The position numbers and the translations under genes were made by a program. Source: Avichristensenella sp031550535 (GTDB lineage Bacteria; Bacillota; Clostridia; Christensenellales; Aristaeellaceae). From it: a stretch of DNA of 64,000 nt. This document shows, one piece after another, positions 43,462 through 52,387 of the stretch (within the stretch, counting starts at the first letter, position 1; each line of letters opens with the position of its first letter). The notes below the pieces were generated by a model that had not been told where the DNA came from, searched no databases, and saw only the letters and a program-made list of their open reading frames with translations. Location: contig JAVBOM010000006.1 of the NCBI GenBank assembly GCA_031550535.1, positions 1 to 64,000 of the forward strand. Reading direction: 5' to 3'.

Positions 43462-44379
43462 CTATTTATAGGTAATTCGGGGGTCAATGAACATGTACAG
43501 GATGTCAACAATCAAGTTGACGAGCACGAATACCCCCGCCAGCAGGATAATGCACGCCTGAATCATCGGGAAATCGCGCGCGTTGATGGATTGGATCAAC
43601 AGTTGCCCGACGCCCGGCCACGCGAATACCGTCTCCGTCACGACCGAACCGCCGAGCAGCCCGCCGATCTGCAGGCCGATGACCGTCACAGTGGGCAGCA
43701 TGCTGTTGCGCAGCGCATGGCCGGTGATGACTTTTTTCGGCATGACACCCTTTGCGCGCGCGGTGCGCACGTAGTCAGTGCCTAGGACCTCGATCAGGGA
43801 CGAGCGCAGCAGTCGCGCGGTGAGCGCCATATAGTGCATGCCTAGCGCGATGGCCGGGAGCACCAGATACCGCAACCCGCCGTACCCGCCGGTCGGGAGC
43901 CAGCGGAGCTGCACGCTGAACAGCATGATCATCAGCATGCCGACCCAGAACACAGGCATAGCTTGGCCCATGACAATCAGCGCCATGATCCCCTGGTCCA
44001 CGATGGTGTTGCGCTTCAGCGCCGCGATGATGCCCGCCGGGATCGCGACGATCAGAGCGAAGCCAAGCGCCGCGCCTGCCAGTTTCAGCGTCGCGGGCAG
44101 CCTTTCCACAATCAGCCCGAAAACGGGCTGGAAATAGCGAAGGGAGTAGCCGAAATCAAGCCGGAGCAGGTTGCCCAGGAAGATGACGTACTGCTGCAAA
44201 ATCGGCTGGTCTAGGCCGAACTGCGCGGTCAGGCGGTTCACCTGCTCTTGCGTAGCGTCCGGCGGCAGCATGATGGAGATGGGGTCGCCCGTCATCCGGG
44301 CGAGAAAAAAGACGATGGTAGCGGCGCCAAACAGCACGAACACGGCGTACAGCAGCCGCTTGAGGATGTATTTGAGCAT
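43462..44379 (-). CDS. oppB: peptide permease OppB (second system)
   Basis: A 305-residue permease with the family start MLKYILKRLLYAVFVLFG, ATQEQVNRLTAQFGLDQPILQQY in the first loop, the EAA loop YVRTARAKGVMPKKVITGHALRN, and the end YMFIDPRITYK. It lies 68 bases downstream of oppA; the gap holds a stem-loop. Confidence 0.94.
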   Translation of the reverse strand: MLKYILKRLLYAVFVLFGAATIVFFLARMTGDPISIMLPPDATQEQVNRLTAQFGLDQPILQQYVIFLGNLLRLDFGYSLRYFQPVFGLIVERLPATLKLAGAALGFALIVAIPAGIIAALKRNTIVDQGIMALIVMGQAMPVFWVGMLMIMLFSVQLRWLPTGGYGGLRYLVLPAIALGMHYMALTARLLRSSLIEVLGTDYVRTARAKGVMPKKVITGHALRNSMLPTVTVIGLQIGGLLGGSVVTETVFAWPGVGQLLIQSINARDFPMIQACIILLAGVFVLVNLIVDILYMFIDPRITYK

Positions 44380-44396
44380 GATGCTTCTCCTCAGCG

Positions 44397-44426
44397 GGGG
44401 CAGGACGGCATACGCCGCCCCGCCCC
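44397..44426 (-). terminator. intercistronic stem-loop after the second oppA
   Basis: A 13-bp stem with a 4-base loop. On the minus-strand RNA the two non-Watson-Crick positions become G-U pairs, so the structure is perfect only in the expected transcript. No U run follows. Confidence 0.75.
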
Positions 44427-44447
44427 GGGTGTAGCGAAATGAAACGG

Positions 44448-45944
44448 TTATTCTACGGGCTTAACGTCGTACATCCACAGCAGGCCGATCACGTTCGGCG
44501 TGTAGGTGATGTCCTTGGCGATGGCGAACAGGTTGTCCTTCTGCCACAGGAAGATGAAGAACGCCTCGTCATTCAGGATCGCCTCGGCCTTTTTGAATGC
44601 CTCCAGGCGGACATCGGGGTCGATGTTGGTTTCCTCGGCGATGACCAGCTCGTCCAGCTCTGGCGTGCCGCCGCGCGCATAGCGCCGGTCGGACTTGGCG
44701 AACGATTGGTAGTTGCTCATGCCGTCCATCGTCCAGCCGGTGTTGGTGGTGTAATACAGGTTGCCCGCCTGGCCGGAGGAGCGGAGCGACGTCATCGTGC
44801 TGCTATCCACGACGTTCATGTTAACCTTGATGCCGATTTCCTCCAGGAAACCGACGATCGCCTGGATTTCGGTTAGGTCGGTGTTGGTCGCGTCGAAAGA
44901 CAGCTCAAATCCGTCCGGATATCCGGCTTCGGCCAACAGAGCCATCGCCTTCTCAGGATCGTACGCGTAGGACTGAATTGTCTCGTCATGCCCGAAGTTC
45001 TGTAGCGGAATTAGCGAGCCGGACGGGCTGCCATGGCCGCCGAACAGAACATCAATAATGCCTTCGCGGTTGATCGCGTAGTTCATCGCCTGGCGGACTT
45101 CCTTCTTGCTGAGCGGCTCGGGTGCCGTGTCGATGCTCAGGAAGGCCATGCGGATGCTCGGTCCGGAAACGACCTGTATGTTCTGCTCGTTCTGGACGGA
45201 CTTGGCAAGGTCGTACGGAATGCTGTTGGTCATGTCGATCTCGCCGGTCTTCAGCGCCGCGAGCATGTCAGCCTGGTTCGGCACGACGCGGAACACGAGC
45301 TTGTCAAACGCGGGCGCCCCGCGCCAGTGGTCCTGATACGCCTCCATGACCACCTCGGAGTCCTTGATCCAGGAAGCGAACTTGTAGGGGCCGGTACCGA
45401 CCGGGTTCTGTGCCAGGAAATCGTTGTCGTGCGCCTCGGTGTAATCCTTGGACAGCATCACGCCGCCGAACATCACCAGCTTATTGGGGATGATCGGATC
45501 CGGGTTTTTAAGCACCAGGTTGATGGTATAATCGTCCACGATGTCCACGTGATCCAGCGCGGCCAGCTCGACGATGGGTGACGCCGTGTCCGGGTTGATC
45601 AGGCGTTCGAGCGAGAACTTGGCATCCTCGGCATCGAACATATCGCCGTTATGGAACGTGACGCCCTCGCGCAGCCTGAACTGCCAGGTTGTCTCGTCCA
45701 GCGCCTCCCACTCGGTGGCGAGGCTGGGAATCAGGTTTCCTTCCGTGTCGCGGAAGACCAGGGTGTCGTACATGTTGATCAGCACGTTCATTGACGACAT
45801 ACCGCCCTGCTTCTGGGGGTCCATCGTCGTGGCGTCGATCGCCTGCGCAACGACGAGCGTGCCTGCGTCATTGGCGTACGCCGTCACCATTGAGGCGCAC
45901 AATACCATGGCAAGGATCAGCACCAAGGATAGTAGCTTCTTCAT
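44448..45944 (-). CDS. oppA: peptide-binding protein OppA (second system)
   Basis: A 498-residue SBP_bac_5 protein. The signal peptide is KKLLSLVLILAMVLCASMVTAYA; a cysteine is present but the lipobox is imperfect. The mature part has DATTMDPQKQGG, LATEWEALDETTWQFRLREGVTFHNGD (the family block), and a C-terminal ETNIDPDVRLEAFKKAEAIL. It is 14 bases after the regulator gene, with GAAAGGAGC before its ATG, so regulator and transporter are co-transcribed. Substrates may be short peptides or acylated amino acids. Confidence 0.93.
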   Translation of the reverse strand: MKKLLSLVLILAMVLCASMVTAYANDAGTLVVAQAIDATTMDPQKQGGMSSMNVLINMYDTLVFRDTEGNLIPSLATEWEALDETTWQFRLREGVTFHNGDMFDAEDAKFSLERLINPDTASPIVELAALDHVDIVDDYTINLVLKNPDPIIPNKLVMFGGVMLSKDYTEAHDNDFLAQNPVGTGPYKFASWIKDSEVVMEAYQDHWRGAPAFDKLVFRVVPNQADMLAALKTGEIDMTNSIPYDLAKSVQNEQNIQVVSGPSIRMAFLSIDTAPEPLSKKEVRQAMNYAINREGIIDVLFGGHGSPSGSLIPLQNFGHDETIQSYAYDPEKAMALLAEAGYPDGFELSFDATNTDLTEIQAIVGFLEEIGIKVNMNVVDSSTMTSLRSSGQAGNLYYTTNTGWTMDGMSNYQSFAKSDRRYARGGTPELDELVIAEETNIDPDVRLEAFKKAEAILNDEAFFIFLWQKDNLFAIAKDITYTPNVIGLLWMYDVKPVE

Positions 45945-45958
45945 GGTCTCGCTCCTTT

Positions 45959-46654
45959 CTATACTTCAGCAGCACGCGCTGCTTGGGCGCTGTCGTTGGC
46001 CTCGGCCTTCATGTCGTTTCTGAGCTTGTCCAGGCAGGAATACAGTGTGTAGCGGGAGATGCCCAGGAACTCGCACACCCTGTCGCTGGATTTGGTGATC
46101 AGAAACGCGCCGTTCTGGTCCAGGTACTGCAGGAACTGCGCCCGCTCTACCTTGTCCATCAGCATTGCCGGCTTGCCCACCAGCTTCTGGCCTTCAATTA
46201 GGAAGTGCTCCAGCAGTTGTTTTACATCCGTCGCGAACACCTCGGACTTTTCTCCCGCGGCCTCAAGCGAGTAGTTGTTGGACGCGTGGAGGTACGCCTC
46301 GTAGCGGACGGATTCTGTGATGTCGGTATTGACACAGACGCATCCGATCACGCGACCGTCGTCGTCACGAAAGTAAACAGAAGAAGAGCGAAGAATCTTC
46401 GCGTCCGGCGTATGGGTAATGTAGTTATAGCGGTCGCCATTGACGACGGTGCCGCGCAGCACCTCCAGCCCCAGGTTCGTGCCGGAGTCGCCGACTTTGC
46501 GCCCGGTGATGTGGCCGTTCCGGATATCGACGATGGTGTGATCGTATTCCCGCGTCAGGTCGTGCAGAATGACCTCGCAATGGGTGCCGAAGTGCTGCTC
46601 CATCATGTCGAGGATTCTGGTCAGCATTTCCTTTTGCTCGTCGATGTGTTTCAT
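45959..46654 (-). CDS. YheO/DauR-like PAS-HTH transcriptional regulator
   Basis: A 231-residue regulator of the YheO/DauR type. Residues 1-120 are the PAS-like YheO domain (HCEVILHDLTREYDHTIVDIRNG and VCVNTDITE) and 165-215 a C-terminal helix-turn-helix (FLITKSSDRVCEFLGISRYTLYSCLDKLR). AGGGAG precedes the ATG. DauR-type regulators often govern D-amino-acid or ammonia-lyase genes with RidA neighbours, which agrees with this operon. It leads an 11-gene operon and probably responds to an amino-acid-like substrate. A perfect palindrome next to its promoter is a likely binding site. Confidence 0.88.
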   Translation of the reverse strand: MKHIDEQKEMLTRILDMMEQHFGTHCEVILHDLTREYDHTIVDIRNGHITGRKVGDSGTNLGLEVLRGTVVNGDRYNYITHTPDAKILRSSSVYFRDDDGRVIGCVCVNTDITESVRYEAYLHASNNYSLEAAGEKSEVFATDVKQLLEHFLIEGQKLVGKPAMLMDKVERAQFLQYLDQNGAFLITKSSDRVCEFLGISRYTLYSCLDKLRNDMKAEANDSAQAARAAEV

Positions 46655-46684
46655 CCAATTTCTCCCTTTGGGGTGATTGCGGAC

Positions 46685-46713
46685 AGCATACCATACAAAA
46701 TATCATGAGTCAA
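46685..46713 (-). promoter_or_regulatory. promoter of the regulator-opp-peptidase operon
   Basis: Minus-strand TTGACT (46708-46713), 17-base spacer, TATGCT (46685-46690), about 30 bases upstream of the regulator's start. Confidence 0.85.
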
Positions 46714-46729
46714 GACAAATAGTTTTGTC
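46714..46729. promoter_or_regulatory. palindromic candidate operator
   Basis: GACAAA-TAGT-TTTGTC is a perfect 6-4-6 palindrome that abuts the -35 element of the 11-gene operon promoter. Position suggests an activator or autoregulatory site for the YheO/DauR-like protein. Confidence 0.65.
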
Positions 46730-46979
46730 ATACTGAGGATAATTCATATTTTATCGTTAAAAATTGTGTTTTTTGATTACAGTATTTGGCTGTCTGAAGA
46801 AAGAGGCCCATAAAGTCAGACTTTTTGTCTTGGTGAAAGCTCCTTGTAACCCGGCCAGGATTGACAATCAGCCGTTTGGGCAGTACGGAACAAAACAGCA
46901 AGCAGCGCCAGGGAAAAGTCCAGTATACCTCCACTGCACAACCGCGCGGTTTTTCAATATCGATCGAAGAGAGGCATGG

Positions 46980-47588
46980 CAGTCAAAGGAACTGGAGCCG
47001 GGGTACGCATTCGTTTATGTCGATGAAATGAACCGGCAGTATCACCTCTATGTCAATAACAAGGTTGCCTCGAACAACAACCTCATCGCCTTGCTTGATC
47101 AGAGCTATCCCGGTATGAACACCCACTTCAAAAGCCCTGTCCGCGAGGACGGAAGCCAGAAGTGGGTGGATTTTGCCGCGTCCTTCTGGCATGTGGACTG
47201 CATCCGAGGCGGTAGCCGGGGCGCATTCACAGGCCACCACCAGAAGTGGTGCAAACGCCATGGCTACAACTTCAACGCCGCCAAAGCCGAGACCATCTAC
47301 CAAGAGGCCAAGGAGCTCGTTCCTGTATTGCCCAAGAATGAAAGCACCAAGCTGCTCGTCCTTGAGGCGATCGGCCAGCTCAATGCGGTATCCCGCACCG
47401 TGGAGGTTTTGCGCACGGAGATGCGGCGTCTGGCAGAAACCCTTCCCGAATACCCCGTAGTGATGGCCATGTACGGCATTGGCCCATCCATGGGGCCGCA
47501 GCTCATGGCCGAGATTGGCGATGTGCGCCGGTTCAAGCACAGAGGCGCTCTCACCGCTTTCGCGGGCGTTGATCCGATGCCTAGCTAA
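46980..47588 (+). pseudogene. IS110-family transposase remnant
   Basis: An internal piece of an IS110-type transposase. Readable blocks are KWVDFAASFWHVDC, HHQKWCKRHGYNF, ELVPVLPKNESTKLLVLEAIGQL and the Transposase_20-type ending YPVVMAMYGIGPSMG and AEIGDVRRFKHRGALTAFAG. The N-terminal DEDD catalytic region and the rest of the C-terminal domain are missing. It ends abruptly at 47585 against pdxA-like sequence. The preceding 46730-46980 contains no supportable gene. Confidence 0.75.
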
Positions 47589-48231
47589 TCCGGCGGGCAT
47601 CGGCCCGGAGGTGACAGTCAAGGCGCTGATGCATGAGGCGCTGTACGGCGAGTGCGTGCCCATTGTCGTGGGCGACCGCGCGCCGCTTGCGGACGCGATG
47701 CGGCGAGTGGGGCTTGATGCGCGCATCCATGCGGTTGACCGCGCGGCGGATGCCTTGGGCGTGCCCGGTACCATCGACCTGATCAACCTGGGGCTGATCG
47801 GCGAGGGCGGCTGGCATTACAAGGAAGTGAGCGCCCAGACGGGCGAGGCGGCGTTCCGGTATGTGGAAAGGGCGATCCGGCTTGCCATAGCCGGGGAGGT
47901 AGACGCGGTCGCCACGGGGCCAATCGGCAAGGAAGCCATTCATTTGGCCGGACACAACTACTCCGGCCACACGGAGATTTTCGCGGACTACACAGGCACC
48001 AAGGCGTACGCGATGCTCTTGGCATCGCAGAACCTGCGCGTGATCCATGTGACCACTCATGTGGCGCCGGAGGAGGCGTGCCGCCGCATCGTCAAAGAGC
48101 GCGTGCTGAAAACGATCGAACTGGAATACTTCAGCATGCGCCTGCTCGGCGTTGCCAGGCCGCACGTCGGCGTGGCGGGGCTCAACCCGCACAGCTCGGA
48201 GAACGGGCTGTTCGGCCATCAGGAGGTTTGA
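47587..48231 (+). pseudogene. pdxA/PdxA2-like dehydrogenase fragment
   Basis: A fragment of the PdxA family (4-hydroxythreonine-4-phosphate dehydrogenase, and its catabolic PdxA2 relatives acting on D-threonate or erythronate 4-phosphate). It begins at the conserved NPAGIGPEVTVKA (normally GDPAGIGPE), then ATGPIGKEAIH and SGHTEIFADYTGTKAYAMLLA, and ends at LNPHSSENGLFGHQEV. The start codon region and about 110 C-terminal residues are missing. Both ends meet transposase remnants. PdxA2 normally works with a DUF1537 kinase, so this fragment may be the lost partner of such a kinase, either the one at 20.3 kb or another. Confidence 0.8.
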
Positions 48232-48235
48232 GAGC

Positions 48236-48433
48236 ATGCAAAACCCCAACCCTCGCCTGCAAGTTTCCAAGCGACTTCTTGCTCTGCGTCAAGCCGCCCT
48301 TGAGAGGATCACCAGCCAGGAAGGAAAGCTGCTGCGGCTGAACCGTTCGATCCAGTCAGAAGGTGTGTTCGGTGTGCTGAAGCAGGGTTGCGGCTTCCCC
48401 AAGCCCTACCAAGCCATTCACTTCGCGATATAA
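48236..48433 (+). pseudogene. IS1182-family transposase C-terminal remnant
   Basis: RLNRSIQSEGVFGVLKQ-x-GF is the characteristic C-terminal segment of IS1182-type DDE transposases, with the catalytic glutamate in SEG. Only about 65 residues remain, and after GF the frame departs from the family. It abuts the pdxA fragment on one side and the amidohydrolase gene on the other. Confidence 0.7.
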
Positions 48434-48438
48434 CGGCA

Positions 48439-49626
48439 CTACCGCCGGTACGCCTCCACGCCCGCGCGATACACGCGGCAAACGCTGGTCAGCGCAGCGA
48501 TATCGGTGGACGAATCGCCATCTACGATCAGCAGGTCGGCGTCCAGCCCTTCCCGGATCAAACCCGTCTCATCGGACAGCCCCAGGATCGCCGCGCCGTT
48601 GTACGTCGCCACGCGGATCGCCTCCAGGGGGGTAACGCCGTAGTTCACCATATGCCGCAGCTCCATAGCGACCGGCGTCCCTTCCCGCTCGATGCTCAAG
48701 TCCGTGCCCGCGCCCACGCGGACATCTGTGTCGTACAGCGCCTTGAAGTGCTCGCGGTACGCGTCGTCGTACGCCCGGAAGATGTCCGCTGCCTTCCGGT
48801 TGGCGGGCGTAGGGTCCTCCTCACAGCGATTGCGCAGCTGGGCCGCGTGCAGATGGTACGGCGTGATGGTGGGCACCCAAGACAGACCCTTCTCCCGCAT
48901 TTGGCACGCCTGCTCCACCGTCAAAAACGACCCGTGCTCGATCGTGTCAAACCCGGCATCAATGCACATCTGGATGGCAGGCTGCATGCCCGCGTGCACG
49001 GCGATCTTTTTGCCGACGCGGTGGCACTCGTCCGCCGCCGCGTTGAGTTCCTCCTGGCTGAACTCCGGCGTGTGCGTCCTTCGGCTCGTCAGAATCTTGA
49101 TCCACTGGCAACCCTGTTTGATGTTGCGGCGGATCACCTTGCGCAGCTCCCAGGGACCGTCGACCTCCTCGCCGCCGCCGGGGAACTCGCTGCCGTGCCC
49201 GCCCGTCATGCAGATACCGTTTCCGCAGGGAATCATCCGGGGCATCGGCCCTTCGAGCACCCCGTCCTCCACGGCCGCCGCCAGGCTGGAGGTCAGCAGG
49301 TTCTTGCTCGCCACGTCCCGCAGCGTCGTCACGCCGTGGCGAAACACGCCGCGCGCGTTGCGCGCCGTAACGAGCGCCAGCGTGAAGTCGTTGTTCCGGA
49401 AATCAAACGGCCTACCGGACCAACCGCCCAAGTGGACGTGCAGGTCGATCAGCCCCGGCAGCAGGGTCGCATTCTCAAAGTGCTCTGCCGCCTCCCCGGG
49501 ATACGCTTCTATCAGCGCGCGCCGTGGTCCCACGGCCCTGATCTTTCCGTCCCGCACGCGGACGGCATGTTCTTCCAGCACCGTCTTGCCGTCCCCCGTG
49601 ATAACGCGACTCGCCGACAGGATCAT
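48439..49626 (-). CDS. metal-dependent amidohydrolase
   Basis: A 395-residue amidohydrolase of the imidazolonepropionase/prolidase-like (Xaa-Pro dipeptidase-type) group. GLIDLHVHLGGWSG carries the HxH pair, WIKILTSRRTHTPEF the lysine region, KIAVHAGM and TIEHGSF two histidines and GAGTDLS the aspartate. It starts with a short beta subdomain (MILSASRVITGDGKTV). The GGAGG site is ten bases upstream of the ATG. It faces the AraC-type regulator gene across a 222-base gap and has no obvious operon partner. The substrate is unknown; cyclic amides, acyl-prolines and hydantoins are all candidates. Confidence 0.9.
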   Translation of the reverse strand: MILSASRVITGDGKTVLEEHAVRVRDGKIRAVGPRRALIEAYPGEAAEHFENATLLPGLIDLHVHLGGWSGRPFDFRNNDFTLALVTARNARGVFRHGVTTLRDVASKNLLTSSLAAAVEDGVLEGPMPRMIPCGNGICMTGGHGSEFPGGGEEVDGPWELRKVIRRNIKQGCQWIKILTSRRTHTPEFSQEELNAAADECHRVGKKIAVHAGMQPAIQMCIDAGFDTIEHGSFLTVEQACQMREKGLSWVPTITPYHLHAAQLRNRCEEDPTPANRKAADIFRAYDDAYREHFKALYDTDVRVGAGTDLSIEREGTPVAMELRHMVNYGVTPLEAIRVATYNGAAILGLSDETGLIREGLDADLLIVDGDSSTDIAALTSVCRVYRAGVEAYRR

Positions 49627-49697
49627 CCCAACCTCGCCTCCCTTTCATCCATGCTTTACTATTCAACAGACGTCCAATTTGCCCTTTCAGTTTTCTA

Positions 49698-49726
49698 TTG
49701 AAATGCGACGAAATATGTGGTATACT
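49698..49726 (+). promoter_or_regulatory. promoter of the AraC-type regulator
   Basis: TTGAAA (49698-49703), a 17-base spacer, TATACT (49721-49726), 122 bases before the start codon. The remaining intergenic sequence is AT-rich and holds no other clear site. Confidence 0.75.
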
Positions 49727-49848
49727 GAAATAAACTTAGTTTAAGTGCACATATTTTATTCAAAATTTGGCATTTTTCGCATATAACCGTAGAATTTTTC
49801 AATCCCCCATCAATCCTTCTTGGCATTTTCTTGATAGGAGGTCACACC

Positions 49849-51420
49849 ATGAGCCGTGTTTTGGTTGTTGTGGTAGGTCATGTTTTTGTCTCCTCCATTT
49901 GTGAGATCCTGCACAGCAAGGGCGATCAGGTGACCCTGGCTACCACCCGCGAGGAGGCGCTCCTGCATTTGCAGCAGGAGCGCCCTGACTTCATGCTCGT
50001 GGACATGAGCGGCACTCACGCCGCGGAGTCGGGCTTCCTGGTGCAGATGAAGAGCGCGCTGGAGCGGATCAAAATCTACGTCTTCGCGCTCGACGAGGAC
50101 GCTTCCCGGGAGGATCTGAGCGAAAATGTGCGCTTCAACCTGGCGGAGTACCACATTTTCGACCGGAACTACACGCTCGGTTCCCTCAAGTCCATCATCG
50201 AAAAGATCAGGGTCGACATGGACATGGAGCGCCGCAGATTTTACATGAACCGATTCCTGAACAAGGCATACCCGTACGTGGTGAACGACTACGTCGTCAA
50301 CATTCTGCGCGGGGATGTCAGCGATATCGCGGAAATCCAGTATAACTTCAACCTGCTCAGCCTGCGCCTGCTGTACGGCAACCTGCAGGTCATGAGCATC
50401 GCCGTCAGCCCGCCGCCGGACAGCGGCCACCAGTGCGAACGGATCAAATCCATCATCGCCAAGGTCATGGAAGCGAACGGCAATAATATCGTCGCCCAGG
50501 TGGAGCGCAACCTGTTCTGCGCACTGTTCAGCTTCTGCCGCGAGCGCAACGACCAGATGGTTGACCTTAGGTCGCGCAACTTCGCGCGCAAGATCAAGTA
50601 CGAGCTGCACAGCGAGTTGAACTGTGTCGTGACCATCGGCGTCAGCACCATCTGCAGAAACATCAAGAACATCTCCACCTACTATAACGAATCGCGCCGC
50701 CTGCTGTTCAACCGCATCTACGAGGGCGAAGGCCATATCTTCCACGCCGTTCCCGAATCGGAAGCGCCGCCGGGCGACGATGTCATCCACGACATTCTTT
50801 TCGTTGACCTGGACAACCATCTCAAGAGCGGCGATTTTGACAAGGCTCGCGCGTGCATCGACACCTTCTTTGAAACCCTGCGCCGGCTGCGCTTTGACGC
50901 GATCAAGCTGCACATGATCCTGGTGGAGCTGCTGTCCGTGCTCAGCTTCATCGCCGTGCGCAGCGGCATCACGCTGCCCGACGGGGAGAAGCAGTCCTGG
51001 CTCACGCACGACTACCTGCTGTCCGTCTCCTCCCTGTCGGAAATCAAGGTGCGCTTTACCGGCTTCATCAACCAACTGCAGCACGCGCTGGTCAAGGGTA
51101 TGGAATCCGGCGTGGCAAACAAAATCGAGCGGATCAGGAAATACGTTAGCCAGAACTACATGTACGACATCTCCGTTCGGGACATTGCGGACATGCTCGG
51201 GCTGACCCCGAACTATGTCAGCAACATCTTCCGTCAGAGCGCGGGAATCACGGTCACCCGCTACATCAATACCGTGCGCATCGACAAGGCCAAGGAACTG
51301 CTCAAGTACACGAACATGAAGATCTACGAGGTGGCCGACAAGACCGGGTTCAGCAACCCGTCGTATTTCTGCACCGTGTTCAAGGAGATCACCGGCACGA
51401 CGGCCATGCTGTCCCGCTAA
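49849..51420 (+). CDS. AraC-type regulator with degenerate receiver domain
   Basis: A 523-residue regulator of the YesN/AraC response-regulator group. Residues 1-115 have receiver shape: D52 is in MLVDMSG, but the usual acidic pair near residue 9 is replaced by VGHV. That makes normal phosphorylation doubtful. A long central region (120-415) carries no named domain beyond a GGDEF-like or YesN-linker flavour. The C-terminal AraC helix-turn-helix pair is clear (ISVRDIADMLGLTPNYVSNIFRQS and IYEVADKTGFSNPSYFCTVFKE). ATG at 49849 follows AGGAGG. It probably controls the adjacent minus-strand sugar cluster and perhaps the divergent amidohydrolase. No histidine kinase lies in the window. Confidence 0.9.
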   Translation: MSRVLVVVVGHVFVSSICEILHSKGDQVTLATTREEALLHLQQERPDFMLVDMSGTHAAESGFLVQMKSALERIKIYVFALDEDASREDLSENVRFNLAEYHIFDRNYTLGSLKSIIEKIRVDMDMERRRFYMNRFLNKAYPYVVNDYVVNILRGDVSDIAEIQYNFNLLSLRLLYGNLQVMSIAVSPPPDSGHQCERIKSIIAKVMEANGNNIVAQVERNLFCALFSFCRERNDQMVDLRSRNFARKIKYELHSELNCVVTIGVSTICRNIKNISTYYNESRRLLFNRIYEGEGHIFHAVPESEAPPGDDVIHDILFVDLDNHLKSGDFDKARACIDTFFETLRRLRFDAIKLHMILVELLSVLSFIAVRSGITLPDGEKQSWLTHDYLLSVSSLSEIKVRFTGFINQLQHALVKGMESGVANKIERIRKYVSQNYMYDISVRDIADMLGLTPNYVSNIFRQSAGITVTRYINTVRIDKAKELLKYTNMKIYEVADKTGFSNPSYFCTVFKEITGTTAMLSR

Positions 51421-52382
51421 GCGCCAAACGCCGTATGGTAGTGCGCTGCGCGCTCGTCCAGCGCCCGGCCGTCGATCGCGCCCGTCTCCATGAACAGGCG
51501 CGCCGTCGCCTCGTCCGGGATGCCCGCCCTGCCGCCGAGCCGCGTGCATTTGATGGCCGCGACCGCTTGCGCCAGCCGCGCGCATTCCACCGGCGGAAGC
51601 CCGGTGATCATGCCGTGGATGTACGCGCCGTGAAACACATCGCCCGCGCCCGTGGTATCCCGCACCGGCACTTGATGTGAAGGCAGTTCAAAATAGCCCT
51701 CCGCCGAGCGCACCGCGCACCCCTTCGCGCCCAGCGTGATGACGGCGACCTCCGGGCCGCGCGCGCGGACATCTTCCAGCACCGCACGCACGCCGCCGCG
51801 CGCCGCGCAGTCAAAAAAGTGCTCCGCCGCGATGAACACGTCGATCAGGCCGAGGTGTTCCTCCATCGCGGCGTCGTACTCGTCCGCATCGACGACGACT
51901 TTTCCGCCGGCCTCCCGCATCAGGCCGGCGGCTTTTTGCGCGGCGGGGCCCATGTCCGATAGGTGCAGCACCCGCGCTCCCCCCAAGGCGGACTGGTCAA
52001 TCCGCGCGGGGTCGATCGGCCCGACTGCGCCGCGCCCGCGCAGGATGGTCCGCTCGCCCGTACCGGTCACGGCGAGGCAGACGCTGTGCCGCGTCGCGGC
52101 GGAGGGGTCCACAAGCACCCGCGACGTGTCCACCCCGTGCCGTTCCAGGTCACGGATGCAGAATGCGCCGTACGCATCGCCGCCCACGGTGCCGATGAGG
52201 GCGCCGCACGTTCCGAGGCGGCCAAGGGCGGCCAGGGCGGTGGGCACCCGCCCTCCGCCCTGCCAGCTTTCGTCCGCGAAGTCAGCGAAACCGTTGGCCT
52301 TCGGCATGGCATCCAGCTCCAGGATATAGTCCACGGACGGAATCCCAATCCCTATGACCGCTGTCCCTTTTATGACATCCAT
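51417..52382 (-). CDS. PfkB-family carbohydrate kinase
   Basis: A 321-residue ribokinase/PfkB-type kinase. The N-terminal signature is GGGRVPTALAALGRLG and the second is DTTGAGDVFHGAYIHG with the catalytic aspartate. Length and layout are normal. It starts five bases after the aldolase stop. It ends by overlapping the convergent AraC gene by four bases, so no terminator can lie between them. Within this cluster it probably phosphorylates the ketose or keto-acid sugar that the following aldolase cleaves. Confidence 0.92.
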   Translation of the reverse strand: MDVIKGTAVIGIGIPSVDYILELDAMPKANGFADFADESWQGGGRVPTALAALGRLGTCGALIGTVGGDAYGAFCIRDLERHGVDTSRVLVDPSAATRHSVCLAVTGTGERTILRGRGAVGPIDPARIDQSALGGARVLHLSDMGPAAQKAAGLMREAGGKVVVDADEYDAAMEEHLGLIDVFIAAEHFFDCAARGGVRAVLEDVRARGPEVAVITLGAKGCAVRSAEGYFELPSHQVPVRDTTGAGDVFHGAYIHGMITGLPPVECARLAQAVAAIKCTRLGGRAGIPDEATARLFMETGAIDGRALDERAAHYHTAFGA

Positions 52383-52387
52383 CGTCC

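Noticed and set aside
49810..51585. A 591-codon minus-strand frame opposite the AraC regulator
   Set aside because: The plus frame has a strong ribosome site, promoter and a clear AraC helix-turn-helix; the antisense frame has no recognisable family.
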